From: Paraburkholderia sejongensis
Lineage (GTDB): Bacteria; Pseudomonadota; Gammaproteobacteria; Burkholderiales; Burkholderiaceae
Length of the DNA: 64,000 nt
Assembly: GCF_020880815.1 (NCBI RefSeq)
Contig: NZ_JAJITD010000017.1
Location: forward strand, 101,684 to 165,683
Direction of reading: 5' to 3'
In this document: positions 7,701-15,770 of the stretch, in pieces
Numbering within the stretch: the stretch's first letter is position 1
Layout of the letters: each line of letters opens with the position of its first letter
Made by a program: the position numbers and the translations under genes
Notes under the pieces: model-generated
Database searches by the model: none
What the model was told of the DNA's origin: nothing
Seen by the model: only the letters and a program-made list of their open reading frames with translations

Positions 7701-9128
7701 TCAGGACGATGCCGTCACGTCAGCGAGCTTTACCGCTTTGGCCGTCACCGAAGCGGCGGTCGCGACATTGCGCAGATCGTCGAGGAAGGTATCGCGCCAC
7801 ACCGACAGGTTGTTCTCCCGCAGCGGTTTCATCATGTCCGCGTGACGCGCCTGGCGCTCGGCGAGCGGCATCGACAGCGCGCGCTCGAGCGCTTCGGCCA
7901 TCTGCGACAGATCGAACGGATTGACGACCAGCGCGCCCGGCAACTGCTCGGCGGCGCCGGCGAATTGCGACAGCACTAGCACGCCCGGATCGGCCGGGTC
8001 CTGCGATGCAACGTACTCCTTCGCAACGAGATTCATCCCGTCGCGCAGCGGCGTCACGTAGCCGACCTGCGACTGCCGGAACAGCGCCATCAGCAGATTG
8101 CGCTCGTACTTGCGGTTCAGATACTGGATCGGCGTCCAGTCGAGCTGCGCGAAGCGGCCGTTGATGCGGCCCGCCTCGCCTTCCAGGGTCTGACGGATAC
8201 GCTGATAGGTCTGCACGTCGGCGCGCGTCGGCGGTGCGATCTGCACGAGCGACACCCGCCCGTGCCAGCCCGGCGCGTTCTGCAGCAAACGCTCGAACGC
8301 CTGGAAGCGCTCGACCAGCCCCTTCGAATAATCGAGCCGGTCGACGCTCATGATCAGCTTGCGGCCGCGCATGCCGTCGCGCAGGCTCTTGACGGGCTTG
8401 CGGTCGGTGAACTGCTCGGCGGCTTTCGCGATCGCGTCCGGATAGATACCGATCGGATAGGCGCCGACTTTCAGGAAACGGTTATACGCGTGAACGATGC
8501 CGTCCTCGCTCGACGTGCCGTGCTGGCCGCGCTCGACATAGTCGACGAACGACTGGCGGTCCGCTTCGGTCTGGAAGCCGATCACGTCGTAGCTGCACAT
8601 CGCTTTGACCAGTTCCTCGTGCGGCGGAATCGTGCGCAGCACCTCGGGCACCGGAAACGGAATGTGCAGGAAAAAGCCGATCGGATTTTGCACGCCGAGC
8701 TCGCGCAGATCACGCGCGAACGGCAGCAGATGGTAGTCGTGCACCCAGATGATGTCGTCCGGTCGCAGCAGCTCCTTGAGCTGCTTCGCGAAGATCGCGT
8801 TGACGCGCTGGTAACCCGCATATTCCTGGCGATCGTAGCGCGACAGATCATTGCGATAGTGGAAGGTCGGCCACAACGTCGTGTTCGAAAATCCACGGTA
8901 GTACTGATCGTAGTCGCGCTTGGTGAGGCCCACCGTCGCGTACGTCACGTTGCCCTGTTTCTCGATCACGGGCGCGGACGGTTCGCTCACCGTTTCGCCG
9001 CTCCAGCCGAACCAGACGCCGCCTGTCTCCTTCAGCGCGTCGAGCACGCCGATGGCGAGGCCGCCCGCCGCGGGGCGCGCTTCCTGAATCGGCGCGACAC
9101 GGTTCGATACCACGATCAATCTGCTCAT
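7701..9128 (-). CDS. otsA: Alpha,alpha-trehalose-phosphate synthase OtsA
   Basis: 475 aa, equal in size to E. coli OtsA (474). It makes trehalose-6-phosphate from UDP-glucose and glucose-6-phosphate (GT20, GT-B fold, cytosol). Visible signatures: N-terminal SRLIVVSNRVAP and GGLAIGVLDALK, the acceptor-site WVHDYHLLPFA, SVDRLDYSKGL, and the donor-site PLRDGMNLVAKEYVA near 370. Start: ATG at 9128 with GGAGC 6 bases upstream; the frame is open a further 90 codons upstream without homology. No otsB phosphatase lies nearby, so it must be elsewhere. The role is osmotic and desiccation protection. Confidence 0.95.
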   Translation of the reverse strand: MSRLIVVSNRVAPIQEARPAAGGLAIGVLDALKETGGVWFGWSGETVSEPSAPVIEKQGNVTYATVGLTKRDYDQYYRGFSNTTLWPTFHYRNDLSRYDRQEYAGYQRVNAIFAKQLKELLRPDDIIWVHDYHLLPFARDLRELGVQNPIGFFLHIPFPVPEVLRTIPPHEELVKAMCSYDVIGFQTEADRQSFVDYVERGQHGTSSEDGIVHAYNRFLKVGAYPIGIYPDAIAKAAEQFTDRKPVKSLRDGMRGRKLIMSVDRLDYSKGLVERFQAFERLLQNAPGWHGRVSLVQIAPPTRADVQTYQRIRQTLEGEAGRINGRFAQLDWTPIQYLNRKYERNLLMALFRQSQVGYVTPLRDGMNLVAKEYVASQDPADPGVLVLSQFAGAAEQLPGALVVNPFDLSQMAEALERALSMPLAERQARHADMMKPLRENNLSVWRDTFLDDLRNVATAASVTAKAVKLADVTASS

Positions 9129-9409
9129 TAGTGCTCCATTGTTTCGTTGTATGCGGATATGCGCCAAAACGGTGCATGCAAGTCCCGTGCCGATCTCGAA
9201 GATATCCGAAAGGAAATTGTGTGCAAATGTGACGGGCGAGTAAAAGCACGCGCCTCCTGACAAGTCGCGAAGAAGATTTTTCTTCGTTATCGGGCGCAGC
9301 CAGAATCTTCGTCGCGCGAGGACCGGCACAGGCTGCGGAGCCCGCTCGGGCGGCGCCGGCTCGGGTCGCCCGTCGGTTAGGTGCCCGTCGCGTGCCAACG
9401 CGGCGGCGT

Positions 9410-9622
9410 TCAGGCGTCTTGCTCGGAGCCCAGATCGCGCTGGTATTCGAGGCCTTCCTGCCGCACGCCGCCCTGGTTGTGCTCGCCGTCCGGCGGCGTG
9501 TGCGGCGCGATCCGGTTCTGCGCGGCGGGGTCCGGGGCCACTGCCGGCTCGACGGTGGTCTCGACTGGCCGGGGACCGCGCTTCGCATGCCGCGCGGAAC
9601 GACGCAATGCGGGGTGTCTCAT
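9410..9622 (-). CDS. Small hydrophilic hypothetical protein, 70 aa
   Basis: Starts at an ATG (9622) preceded by GGAGG. The product is basic at the N-terminus (RHPALRRSARHAKRG), Pro/Ala-rich in the middle and acidic at the C-terminus, with no predicted fold. It resembles low-complexity stress-associated small proteins, but I recognise no family. An in-frame ATG at 9733 is less likely because it lacks a ribosome site. Confidence 0.45.
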   Translation of the reverse strand: MRHPALRRSARHAKRGPRPVETTVEPAVAPDPAAQNRIAPHTPPDGEHNQGGVRQEGLEYQRDLGSEQDA

Positions 9623-9824
9623 GATCGATGCCTCCAGGGGAAGCGCGCCGCTTGTGGCGGGATCAATACAGTCTAGGAAGCGCAACGGTAAATTGCCGGT
9701 AAAACATGCGTCGGCTTTGTAACAAGTACACAAAAGCGCCGCGCTGAATCAACCTTTTTCAACCGACGAAAGCAGAGGCGGTGCGGCAGCGCAAATCCGC
9801 TTCTACGTAGCCACCTTGGCCGCA

Positions 9825-10085
9825 TCAGCAGCGCAGTGCGGTTCCCTCGTTCCCGGACCACGCCTGCGGCGTTTGCGTGGGCTGCGGCGGCGGGTCGCCG
9901 ATCGGTGGCGACACCGGTTCGATCGGCTCGATGGGCTCGGGACTAGGGCCGGGAATCGTATCTGGCTCGCCGGGGCCCGGCGGCGGGGGGGACGGCGGGG
10001 ACGGCGGCGTGGGCAGCTCGACCGGCTCGGGCCGATGAGCGCGCTTGGGCAGGAACGGCTCGGAAACGGCAGCGTTGTGCGGCAT
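9825..10085 (-). CDS. Proline-rich small hypothetical protein, 86 aa
   Basis: Residues about 20-75 are almost entirely Pro, Glu, Gly and Ser (for example PTPPSPPSPPPPGPGEP and PEPIEPIEPVSPP), an intrinsically disordered segment. A GAGG site lies about 8 bases before the ATG. There is no signal peptide, so a cytosolic or unassigned location is likely. The repeat character could also arise from GC-biased non-coding DNA, hence modest confidence. Confidence 0.4.
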   Translation of the reverse strand: MPHNAAVSEPFLPKRAHRPEPVELPTPPSPPSPPPPGPGEPDTIPGPSPEPIEPIEPVSPPIGDPPPQPTQTPQAWSGNEGTALRC

Positions 10086-10251
10086 GTCGGTGACCTCGTT
10101 TTACGTTCCTCTGGAACGCAGCAAGGGCTGTGCCGTTATGCGTGCTGTGGGGGTGTGTGGAGAAGGTGATGCGCTGCCGCCCGGCGCTGCGGGCGGCAGC
10201 TTGGCGACGGTTGCCGCGCACACCGTGCGCGGTCGTCGCGAATCATACGTA

Positions 10252-11652
10252 TCAGACGTCGGCGCCGCCGAGCGCGCGCGATTCGTCGCTGGAGTCGCCG
10301 TCCTCGCGCGCATCGTTGCCGTATTCGACGAGGCGGTTATACAGCGTCTTCAGGCTGATGCCGAGAATCTCCGCGGCGCGCGTCTTCACGCCGCCGCATT
10401 GTTCGAGCGTGGCCAGAATCAGCTGACGATCGGCCTCGGCGAGCGAGGTGCCGAACGGAATCGTGATCGCCGTGCCGGCCGCGGGCTTGGACAGCGAAAT
10501 CTGCAGCGGCACGGTCGCGGTGTTGTCCGAATCCGCGCTCGACATGATGTGCGCGCGCTGCACGTAGTTCTTCAGCTCGCGCACGTTGCCGGGCCACGGA
10601 TACGACAGCAGCATCTCCTTCACCGCGGCGGGGAAATGCTTCTTCGTGCTGTGACGCTCGTTGAGTTCGTCGAGGAACGCCTGCGCGAGCAGTTCGACGT
10701 CCTTGCCGCGCTCGCGCAGCGGCGGCAGGCTGATCGGAAACACGTTCAGACGGTGATACAGGTCGAGCCGCAGCTTGCCTTCGAGCACCGCCTGTTCCGG
10801 ATCGCGATTGGTCGCCGCGATCAGGCGCACGTCGGTTTCGATTTCCCTGGTGGTACCGACCCGCATGAACATGCCGGTCTCGAGCACGCGTAGCAGTTTC
10901 ACCTGCAGCTCGATCGGCATTTCGGTGATTTCGTCGAGGAACAGCGTGCCGCCGTTCGCGCGCTCGAAATAGCCCTTGTGCTGACGATCCGCGCCGGTGA
11001 ACGAGCCGCGCTCGTGGCCGAACATTTCCGATTCGATCAGGTTCGGCGAAATCGCGCCGCAGTTCACCGCGAGGAACGCGTGCTTGCGGCGCAAGCTCAA
11101 CTCGTGCAGCGTCTGCGCGGCGACTTCCTTGCCGGTGCCCGATTCGCCGACCAGCATCACCGACGCGGCGGTCGGCGCGACCCGGCTGATCTGGTCGTAG
11201 ACCTCCTGCATCGCCGGCGAATTGCCGAGCATCAGACCGAAGCGGCCCATCCGGCGCAATTCGCCGCGCAGCGTGCCGATCTCGGCCTTCAGGTCGCCGG
11301 CGCGCGGCAGGCGCGACAGGATCGCCTTCACGCGCTGCATGTTGATGGGTTTCACGAGGTAGTCGGTCGCGCCCATTTTCAGCGCGCTGACCGCCGACTC
11401 CACCGTCGCGTGGCCGGTGATCACGATCACCTCGACGCCGGAGCGCGGATCGAGATCTTCGAACAGGTCGACCCCACTGCCGTCGGGCAGCTTCAGGTCG
11501 GTGAAAACGACGTCCGGCATCTGCCGGACCAGTTGAATTCGTGCTTCGCGCAGATCGCCCGCGGTGGCGGTGGTCAGGCCGTCTTCCCCGATGATGGCGG
11601 AAAGCGCCTCGCGGGTACTTGCGTCGTCATCGACAATCAGTACATGTGGCAT
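10252..11652 (-). CDS. Sigma-54-dependent response regulator (NtrC family)
   Basis: 466 aa with three domains. Receiver (1-115): acidic pocket DDD 8-10, phospho-acceptor Asp52 (TDLKLPDGSG), Lys102. AAA+ sigma-54 interaction domain (about 140-375): Walker A GESGTGKE 169-176, GSFTGA loop 216-221 (variant of GAFTGA that contacts sigma-54), Walker B LFLDEI. C-terminal Fis-type helix-turn-helix ending KTLYNRLVEYG. It should activate sigma-54 promoters when phosphorylated. No histidine kinase gene is adjacent, so it is an orphan regulator. A second activator of the same lineage lies at 12984-14042. Confidence 0.93.
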   Translation of the reverse strand: MPHVLIVDDDASTREALSAIIGEDGLTTATAGDLREARIQLVRQMPDVVFTDLKLPDGSGVDLFEDLDPRSGVEVIVITGHATVESAVSALKMGATDYLVKPINMQRVKAILSRLPRAGDLKAEIGTLRGELRRMGRFGLMLGNSPAMQEVYDQISRVAPTAASVMLVGESGTGKEVAAQTLHELSLRRKHAFLAVNCGAISPNLIESEMFGHERGSFTGADRQHKGYFERANGGTLFLDEITEMPIELQVKLLRVLETGMFMRVGTTREIETDVRLIAATNRDPEQAVLEGKLRLDLYHRLNVFPISLPPLRERGKDVELLAQAFLDELNERHSTKKHFPAAVKEMLLSYPWPGNVRELKNYVQRAHIMSSADSDNTATVPLQISLSKPAAGTAITIPFGTSLAEADRQLILATLEQCGGVKTRAAEILGISLKTLYNRLVEYGNDAREDGDSSDESRALGGADV

Positions 11653-11941
11653 CGCGTTTCGAAAGCCTGCAAGCGTGGGTAGGAAATAGGCGAAGCATGC
11701 GAGCGGGCATGCCGCGGAGACAGCCGACTACGATATCGCGTATTCGCTCGCGCCGGCCATTTCGTAAGAAATTGCAACAATGATCGGAGATAAACCCCCA
11801 ATCTTTGCTGCATTGTTGTCTATTTATCTATTATACGTCTTTATAACGTACATTTAACAATGTATTCGGGCGCCGTCCAGCGCTCGCCGATGCGGCGGCG
11901 CAGCGCCGGCGAAGCCTTCGGACGGCGTGCCAAAGCGCTTG
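11653..11941. other. AT-rich intergenic regulatory region
   Basis: This 289-base gap separates the response-regulator start (11652, minus) from the end of a small minus-strand gene (11942). Its centre (about 11755-11865) is much more AT-rich than the surroundings and holds the promoter and inverted repeat described separately. Confidence 0.5.
11775..11862 (-). promoter_or_regulatory. Probable promoter and inverted repeat of the response regulator
   Basis: On the minus strand a perfect TATAAT -10 hexamer sits at 11835-11830, with only a weak -35 match. Downstream in the leader is an inverted repeat with 8-bp arms CAACAATG (11775-11782) and CATTGTTG (11811-11818); a third AACAATG copy is at 11856-11862. 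These could be regulator binding sites. The leader to the ATG at 11652 would be about 170 bases. Confidence 0.45.
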
Positions 11942-12193
11942 TCAACTACGAGGAAACGGCCACGCCCGGCTCTCGCCGTTCAACTGGCCCGAGCCGTTGC
12001 TGCCGTGCCCGGCCGGTGCGACATCGGCCGCCACCGTCGTCGGCGATGCCACCGCCCCGCCCTCGTTTTCCCAGCGATTGAGCTCGCGCGTCGGGGAAAA
12101 CTGTCCGCCGCGCCGGTTCTGCACGTAGCGAACCGCCAGAAAGCCGCCAAGCGCCATGAGGGCGCCGAAGATGCCAATTGTGGGTCGTGCCAT
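11942..12193 (-). CDS. Small membrane-anchored hypothetical protein, 83 aa
   Basis: The ATG at 12193 has AAGGAG 7 bases upstream. Residues about 5-22 (TIGIFGALMALGGFLAV) form a single membrane helix or uncleaved signal anchor, followed by a basic stretch (RYVQNRRGG) and a hydrophilic Gly/Ser/Ala-rich tail. The positive-inside rule places the tail in the cytosol. Another small one-helix protein (DUF883-like) is encoded next on the same strand; both may belong to a stress-related operon. Confidence 0.55.
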   Translation of the reverse strand: MARPTIGIFGALMALGGFLAVRYVQNRRGGQFSPTRELNRWENEGGAVASPTTVAADVAPAGHGSNGSGQLNGESRAWPFPRS

Positions 12194-12298
12194 CGTGAAC
12201 TCCTTAGCTTGGGTCGGGATGCAAACCATCCGGTGATGCCAATCGCGCGCGGCGCGCGGCACGGCGACGTGTATCGGGCGACAGCGCAGCGACGTGAC

Positions 12299-12616
12299 CT
12301 AACGCGCCACCAGCACGCCGAGCACGAAGCCGGTGCCGGCCGCGAGCGCGAGCGCGCGCCACGGGTTGTGGCGGACGTATTGCTCGGTGCTCACCGTCGC
12401 CACCCGATAGCGGTGCTGCACATTGCGCTGCGCGTCGCCCAACGCCGACTGCAAGGTCTCGACATGGCTGCCGAGGCGATTGCGCAACGCATCGACGCCC
12501 TCGCCCGGCACGTTCGCCGCGAGCCGCAGCATTTCCTCCGAATCCCTCAATAGCACCCGAAGGTCTTCGACGATCTTCTGGCCGCCGAGTGCAAGTTGTT
12601 GCGTGGTGTCTGTCAT
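12299..12616 (-). CDS. DUF883 / ElaB-YqjD family membrane-anchored protein
   Basis: 105 aa. A long amphipathic helical N-terminal region (about 10-75, with LRDSEEMLRLAANVPGEGVDALRNR) precedes the conserved YVRHNPWRALALAAGTGFVLGVLVAR C-terminus: a glycine-zipper membrane helix ending with Arg, exactly as in ElaB/YqjD/YgaM. E. coli homologues are RpoS-induced inner-membrane proteins that bind ribosomes in stationary phase. Start at 12616 behind GAGGAG. The gene is 105 bases upstream of the other small membrane protein on the same strand. Confidence 0.85.
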   Translation of the reverse strand: MTDTTQQLALGGQKIVEDLRVLLRDSEEMLRLAANVPGEGVDALRNRLGSHVETLQSALGDAQRNVQHRYRVATVSTEQYVRHNPWRALALAAGTGFVLGVLVAR

Positions 12617-12983
12617 TTTCACTCCTCGTCTGGATCGGCTCTCGCCCGCGCTTCGCGCCGCGCGAGCGTCGCCCGATCGAACCGTATGCGCGTGTCGGTG
12701 GCCGTCGATCGTCGCCGCCGAAAAGCTCGCACGACTGAATAGATCGGTCAATCGACGCAAAGCGTGTGCCCGGTAAATTTATCGTTTCGATGCTTGAAAA
12801 AGGCCTGTCTCGCGCAGTTTCGACCGATCGGGCACGCCAGTTTCGCGCTCCCGAATGTCGGGTTTGCCGGAAACAGTGTCGAAGTGGTTAAATCGATATT
12901 TGTGAGATAGTGGCTGTTCGAACTATCGCGTTCAAGGCCTGCGCGCCGCAACACGAACTTCATTTGCACAGGACTCCCCGTTT
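12617..12983. other. Intergenic region between divergent genes
   Basis: No gene is supported. It must contain the divergent promoters of the DUF883-like gene (minus) and the sigma-54 activator (plus). The stretch 12765-12915 is comparatively AT-rich. I could not place a convincing sigma-70 or sigma-54 promoter. Confidence 0.4.
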
Positions 12984-14042
12984 ATGGCGTCAATCGATCT
13001 GGACTCGCCCGCCGTCTCCGCCGGCAGCAATGCTTCGCCACAAGCGAAGCAGCGCGTCGCGGACAGCGTGGCGGGACTGAAATCGTACGGCCTGCTGTTT
13101 GGCTCGTCGCCGGTGATGCTGGATCTGTATGAGCAGATCGAGCGCGTCGCCGATACCGACGCGACCGCGCTGATCATCGGCGAATCGGGCACCGGCAAGG
13201 AACTGATCGCTCGCACGATTCACGAGCGCAGCAGCCGCAAGGACGGCGCGTTCGTCGCCGTGAACTGCGGCGCGATTCCCGATGAACTGATCGAGGCCGA
13301 GCTGTTCGGCCACGAAAAAGGCAGCTTTACGGGCGCGGTGCAAGGCCGCGTCGGTTACTTCGAGCATGCGAACGGCGGCACGCTGTTTCTCGACGAAATC
13401 ACCGAAATGGCGCCGGTGCGCCAGGTCAAACTGCTGCGCGCGCTCGAGACCGGCACGTTCTATCGGGTCGGCGGCACCGATCTGATCAGCGGCAACGTGC
13501 GCGTGATCGCCGCGACCAATCGCGACCCCGCGGTTGCGGTCAAGGAAAACGGTCTGCGCGAGGACCTGATGTACCGGCTCGCGGTATTTCCGTTGCGCGC
13601 GCCGCCGCTGCGCGAGCGCGAAAACGATCGTGAACTGCTCGCGCAGCACTTCCTCGCGCAGCTCAATCAGCAGGAAGGCACCAGCAAGAGTTTCAGCAAG
13701 CGCTCGCTCGAAACGCTGCGCGCATGGTCGTGGCCCGGCAATGTGCGCGAGCTGAAAAACGCCGTGTATCGCGCGTTCATTCTCGCGGAGAAGACCGTCG
13801 AATTGCCGCATCCGCATCTGGCCTCGCGGGTCAAGAAAGCGGTCACGCAGGGCGACGCGATGAGCGTGTGGATCGGCACGCCGCTCGCCGACGCGCAGAA
13901 GCAGATCATTCTCGGCACGCTCAAGTACTGCGGCGGCGACAAACGACGCGCGGCCAAAGCGCTCGGCGTCAGCCTGAAAACGCTCTATAACCGCTTGAGC
14001 GCTTATGGCGATGAGAGCGGCGAGGACGACGGCGAGCAATAA
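12984..14042 (+). CDS. Sigma-54-dependent activator lacking a receiver domain
   Basis: 352 aa. After a short 30-residue N-terminus it goes straight into the AAA+ domain: Walker A GESGTGKE 66-73, GSFTGA loop 113-118, Walker B LFLDEI, arginine-finger region NVRVIAATNRDP, then the WPGNVRELKNAVYRA stretch and a Fis-type HTH ending KTLYNRLSAYG. With no sensory domain it resembles PspF-type activators, which are constitutively active unless held by a partner protein. The C-terminus closely parallels that of the response regulator at 10252-11652, suggesting a common ancestor. No Psp genes are adjacent. Confidence 0.9.
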   Translation: MASIDLDSPAVSAGSNASPQAKQRVADSVAGLKSYGLLFGSSPVMLDLYEQIERVADTDATALIIGESGTGKELIARTIHERSSRKDGAFVAVNCGAIPDELIEAELFGHEKGSFTGAVQGRVGYFEHANGGTLFLDEITEMAPVRQVKLLRALETGTFYRVGGTDLISGNVRVIAATNRDPAVAVKENGLREDLMYRLAVFPLRAPPLRERENDRELLAQHFLAQLNQQEGTSKSFSKRSLETLRAWSWPGNVRELKNAVYRAFILAEKTVELPHPHLASRVKKAVTQGDAMSVWIGTPLADAQKQIILGTLKYCGGDKRRAAKALGVSLKTLYNRLSAYGDESGEDDGEQ

Positions 14043-14496
14043 GCTAGGGCCGTACTTCCGGCAAATGTCACGATGTATCACATTGTGAGCCGCTGCCGCG
14101 GAGGGAGCGGCTCGCGGCTCTTGCGACTCGCAGCTTTCCTGCGGCACGTCATGCGATACCTCAGGCGACACCTCAGGCGGCCACCCGTTATATGCGCGTA
14201 AGGTCCCGCGCAAAGCAGTCATTCAACCGCTGCCTCCGTGCCGAATCCTCCTTTCGTACTATTCCCACGGCACATTTTTCTCACCCGCGAATTACTTGGG
14301 ATAGCCAGGCAATTTCTTCCCGAGCGAAATCAGAAATCCCCTGCCGCCGCACGCTGTTTTGCAATTTCTTGCACTTTTCTGCTGCCAATTACAAATGGCA
14401 TCCTGCACAATGCGGCAGCGTAATGAACGACGTGCCGCTCGTTCACATGCTCCTCGCGCGTGATCGATGGCACCTGTACGGGCAGGGACAAGAGAA
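14043..14496. other. Intergenic region upstream of lipoprotein pair
   Basis: 454 bases without a supported gene. The section 14230-14430 is AT-rich relative to its surroundings and contains TTGCA repeats at about 14358 and 14370, a likely promoter zone for the lipoprotein pair, but no clear -35/-10 match is seen. Confidence 0.4.
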
Positions 14497-15075
14497 ATGC
14501 AAAAGAACATGGTGTGGGCAGGCAGCGATAAAACCGTTGTCGCGGGCAAACGCCCTCACGCAACGGCGCTGCTCGCGCTGGTGTTGGCGGTGTCGGCGAC
14601 CTTGAGCGGTTGCGGCTCGCTGTACAACGAAGGCGCGGTAGCCGGCGCCGGTATCGCGGGCGCGGCCGTGGCCAACAAGGTCACCAGCAACGCGGCGGTC
14701 GCGACCGGTATCGGCCTCGGCGCAGTCGCCGCCGCACGGGCCGGCGTGCAGTACTCGGAGCGCGTGGTCCATCGCAATACGCAGAACAGCATCGCCCAGG
14801 CAGCCGGTCCGCTCGACGTCGGCGCGGTCGCCCCCTGGAGCATCAACCACTCTTTCCCGATCGAAGACGACGAACACGGCCGCGTGACCGTCAGCCGGCT
14901 GATCAGCACCGGTGCGCTCGACTGCAAGGAAATCGTCTTCTCCGTCGATCAGGAAGCGAAGCGCGACGTGCCGGCAAGCAGTGCGTTTTACATCGCGTCG
15001 GTCTGCCGCGACGGCAAGACCTGGCGCTGGGCATCGGCCGAGCCCGCGACCGAGCGCTGGGGCTCGCTGCAATGA
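14497..15075 (+). CDS. Putative lipoprotein A of a tandem paralogous pair
   Basis: 192 aa from the ATG at 14497 (a further in-frame ATG lies 30 bases upstream). After a basic N-terminus and hydrophobic core the lipobox LSGC predicts a lipidated Cys. The region after it is Gly/Ala-rich (AGAGIAGAAVANKVTSNAAVATGIG), like a membrane-associated glycine zipper. The C-terminal half has a globular pattern with APWSINHSFPIEDD, LDCKEIVFSVDQ and WASAEPATERWGSLQ. The same landmarks recur in the next gene, which overlaps it by 4 bases (ATGA). Function unknown; envelope location inferred. Confidence 0.75.
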   Translation: MQKNMVWAGSDKTVVAGKRPHATALLALVLAVSATLSGCGSLYNEGAVAGAGIAGAAVANKVTSNAAVATGIGLGAVAAARAGVQYSERVVHRNTQNSIAQAAGPLDVGAVAPWSINHSFPIEDDEHGRVTVSRLISTGALDCKEIVFSVDQEAKRDVPASSAFYIASVCRDGKTWRWASAEPATERWGSLQ

Positions 15076-15671
15076 GCGCGCGTTCCGCTTCACCGCAACC
15101 CTCACCCGATTCGCCCCGGCATGAGCCGCGGCGCGCGGACCGTGCGCGCGCGTCGGCGTTCGCCGGCCACCGGCTGCGGCTGTTCGCGGCCGGGGCGCTG
15201 TGCGTCGGCGCCAGTCTGCTCACGAGCGGCTGCGCGTCGATCGGTGCGGCCAGCGGCGCGGCCGCGGGCGTCGCATCCGGGATCGTGACCAGCAATCCGG
15301 CCGTCGCGCTCGGCGTCGGCATCGCCGTGCAGGCCGCCACCGACGAAGCGGTCGCCCGCTACATGCGCGGCATGCACAAGGATCAGCAGGACCTGATGGC
15401 GGCCCTCGTCGGCACGATGTCGGTCGGCGAAACCAAGCCGTGGTCGGTCAAACACACGCTGCCGATCGAGAACGGTCACGGCGAGGTGCGCGTGACCCAC
15501 GCGATCAATTCGGCGCTCGTGCTGTGCAAGGAATTCGTCTTCTCGGTGCGGGACGGCGACAAACCCGACTCGCCCGAGCAGTGGTTCACGGCGACCGCCT
15601 GCCAGCAGGACAAGGGCTGGAAATGGGCGACGGCCGAACCGGCGGTCAGCCGTTGGGGCAGCTTGCAGTAA
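15072..15671 (+). CDS. Putative lipoprotein B of a tandem paralogous pair
   Basis: 199 aa. Starts inside the stop of lipoprotein A (ATGA), implying translational coupling. It has a long basic N-terminal region (about 45 residues, Arg/Pro/Ser-rich), a hydrophobic core and lipobox LTSGC, then a Gly/Ala-rich zipper (SGAAAGVASGIVTSNP). The C-terminal half mirrors lipoprotein A: KPWSVKHTLPIENG, VLCKEFVFSVRDG, WATAEPAVSRWGSLQ. The pair clearly arose by tandem duplication. The unusually long n-region raises the chance that an internal start is used. A strong terminator follows. Confidence 0.75.
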   Translation: MSARSASPQPSPDSPRHEPRRADRARASAFAGHRLRLFAAGALCVGASLLTSGCASIGAASGAAAGVASGIVTSNPAVALGVGIAVQAATDEAVARYMRGMHKDQQDLMAALVGTMSVGETKPWSVKHTLPIENGHGEVRVTHAINSALVLCKEFVFSVRDGDKPDSPEQWFTATACQQDKGWKWATAEPAVSRWGSLQ

Positions 15672-15687
15672 AGCCGTGCGCAGGCAC

Positions 15688-15730
15688 AAAAAAACGGCCC
15701 GACCGGCATACGCCGATCGGGCCGTTTTTT
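15688..15730. terminator. Strong bidirectional terminator
   Basis: AAAACGGCCCGA... TCGGGCCGTTTT forms a long perfect stem with A/T tracts on both sides, placed between the convergent lipoprotein pair and the ABC transporter operon. Confidence 0.9.
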
Positions 15731-15770
15731 CTGTCACGCCGACGATCCCGTCAGCGCCATCGGGTGCGGC

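Noticed and set aside
12990..14222. 410-codon ORF opposite the sigma-54 activator
   Set aside because: Antisense of a gene with full AAA+ motifs; similar long shadows opposite the ABC ATPase (15933-17198), permease (17293-18051) and KfrA-like gene (58293-59894) were rejected likewise.
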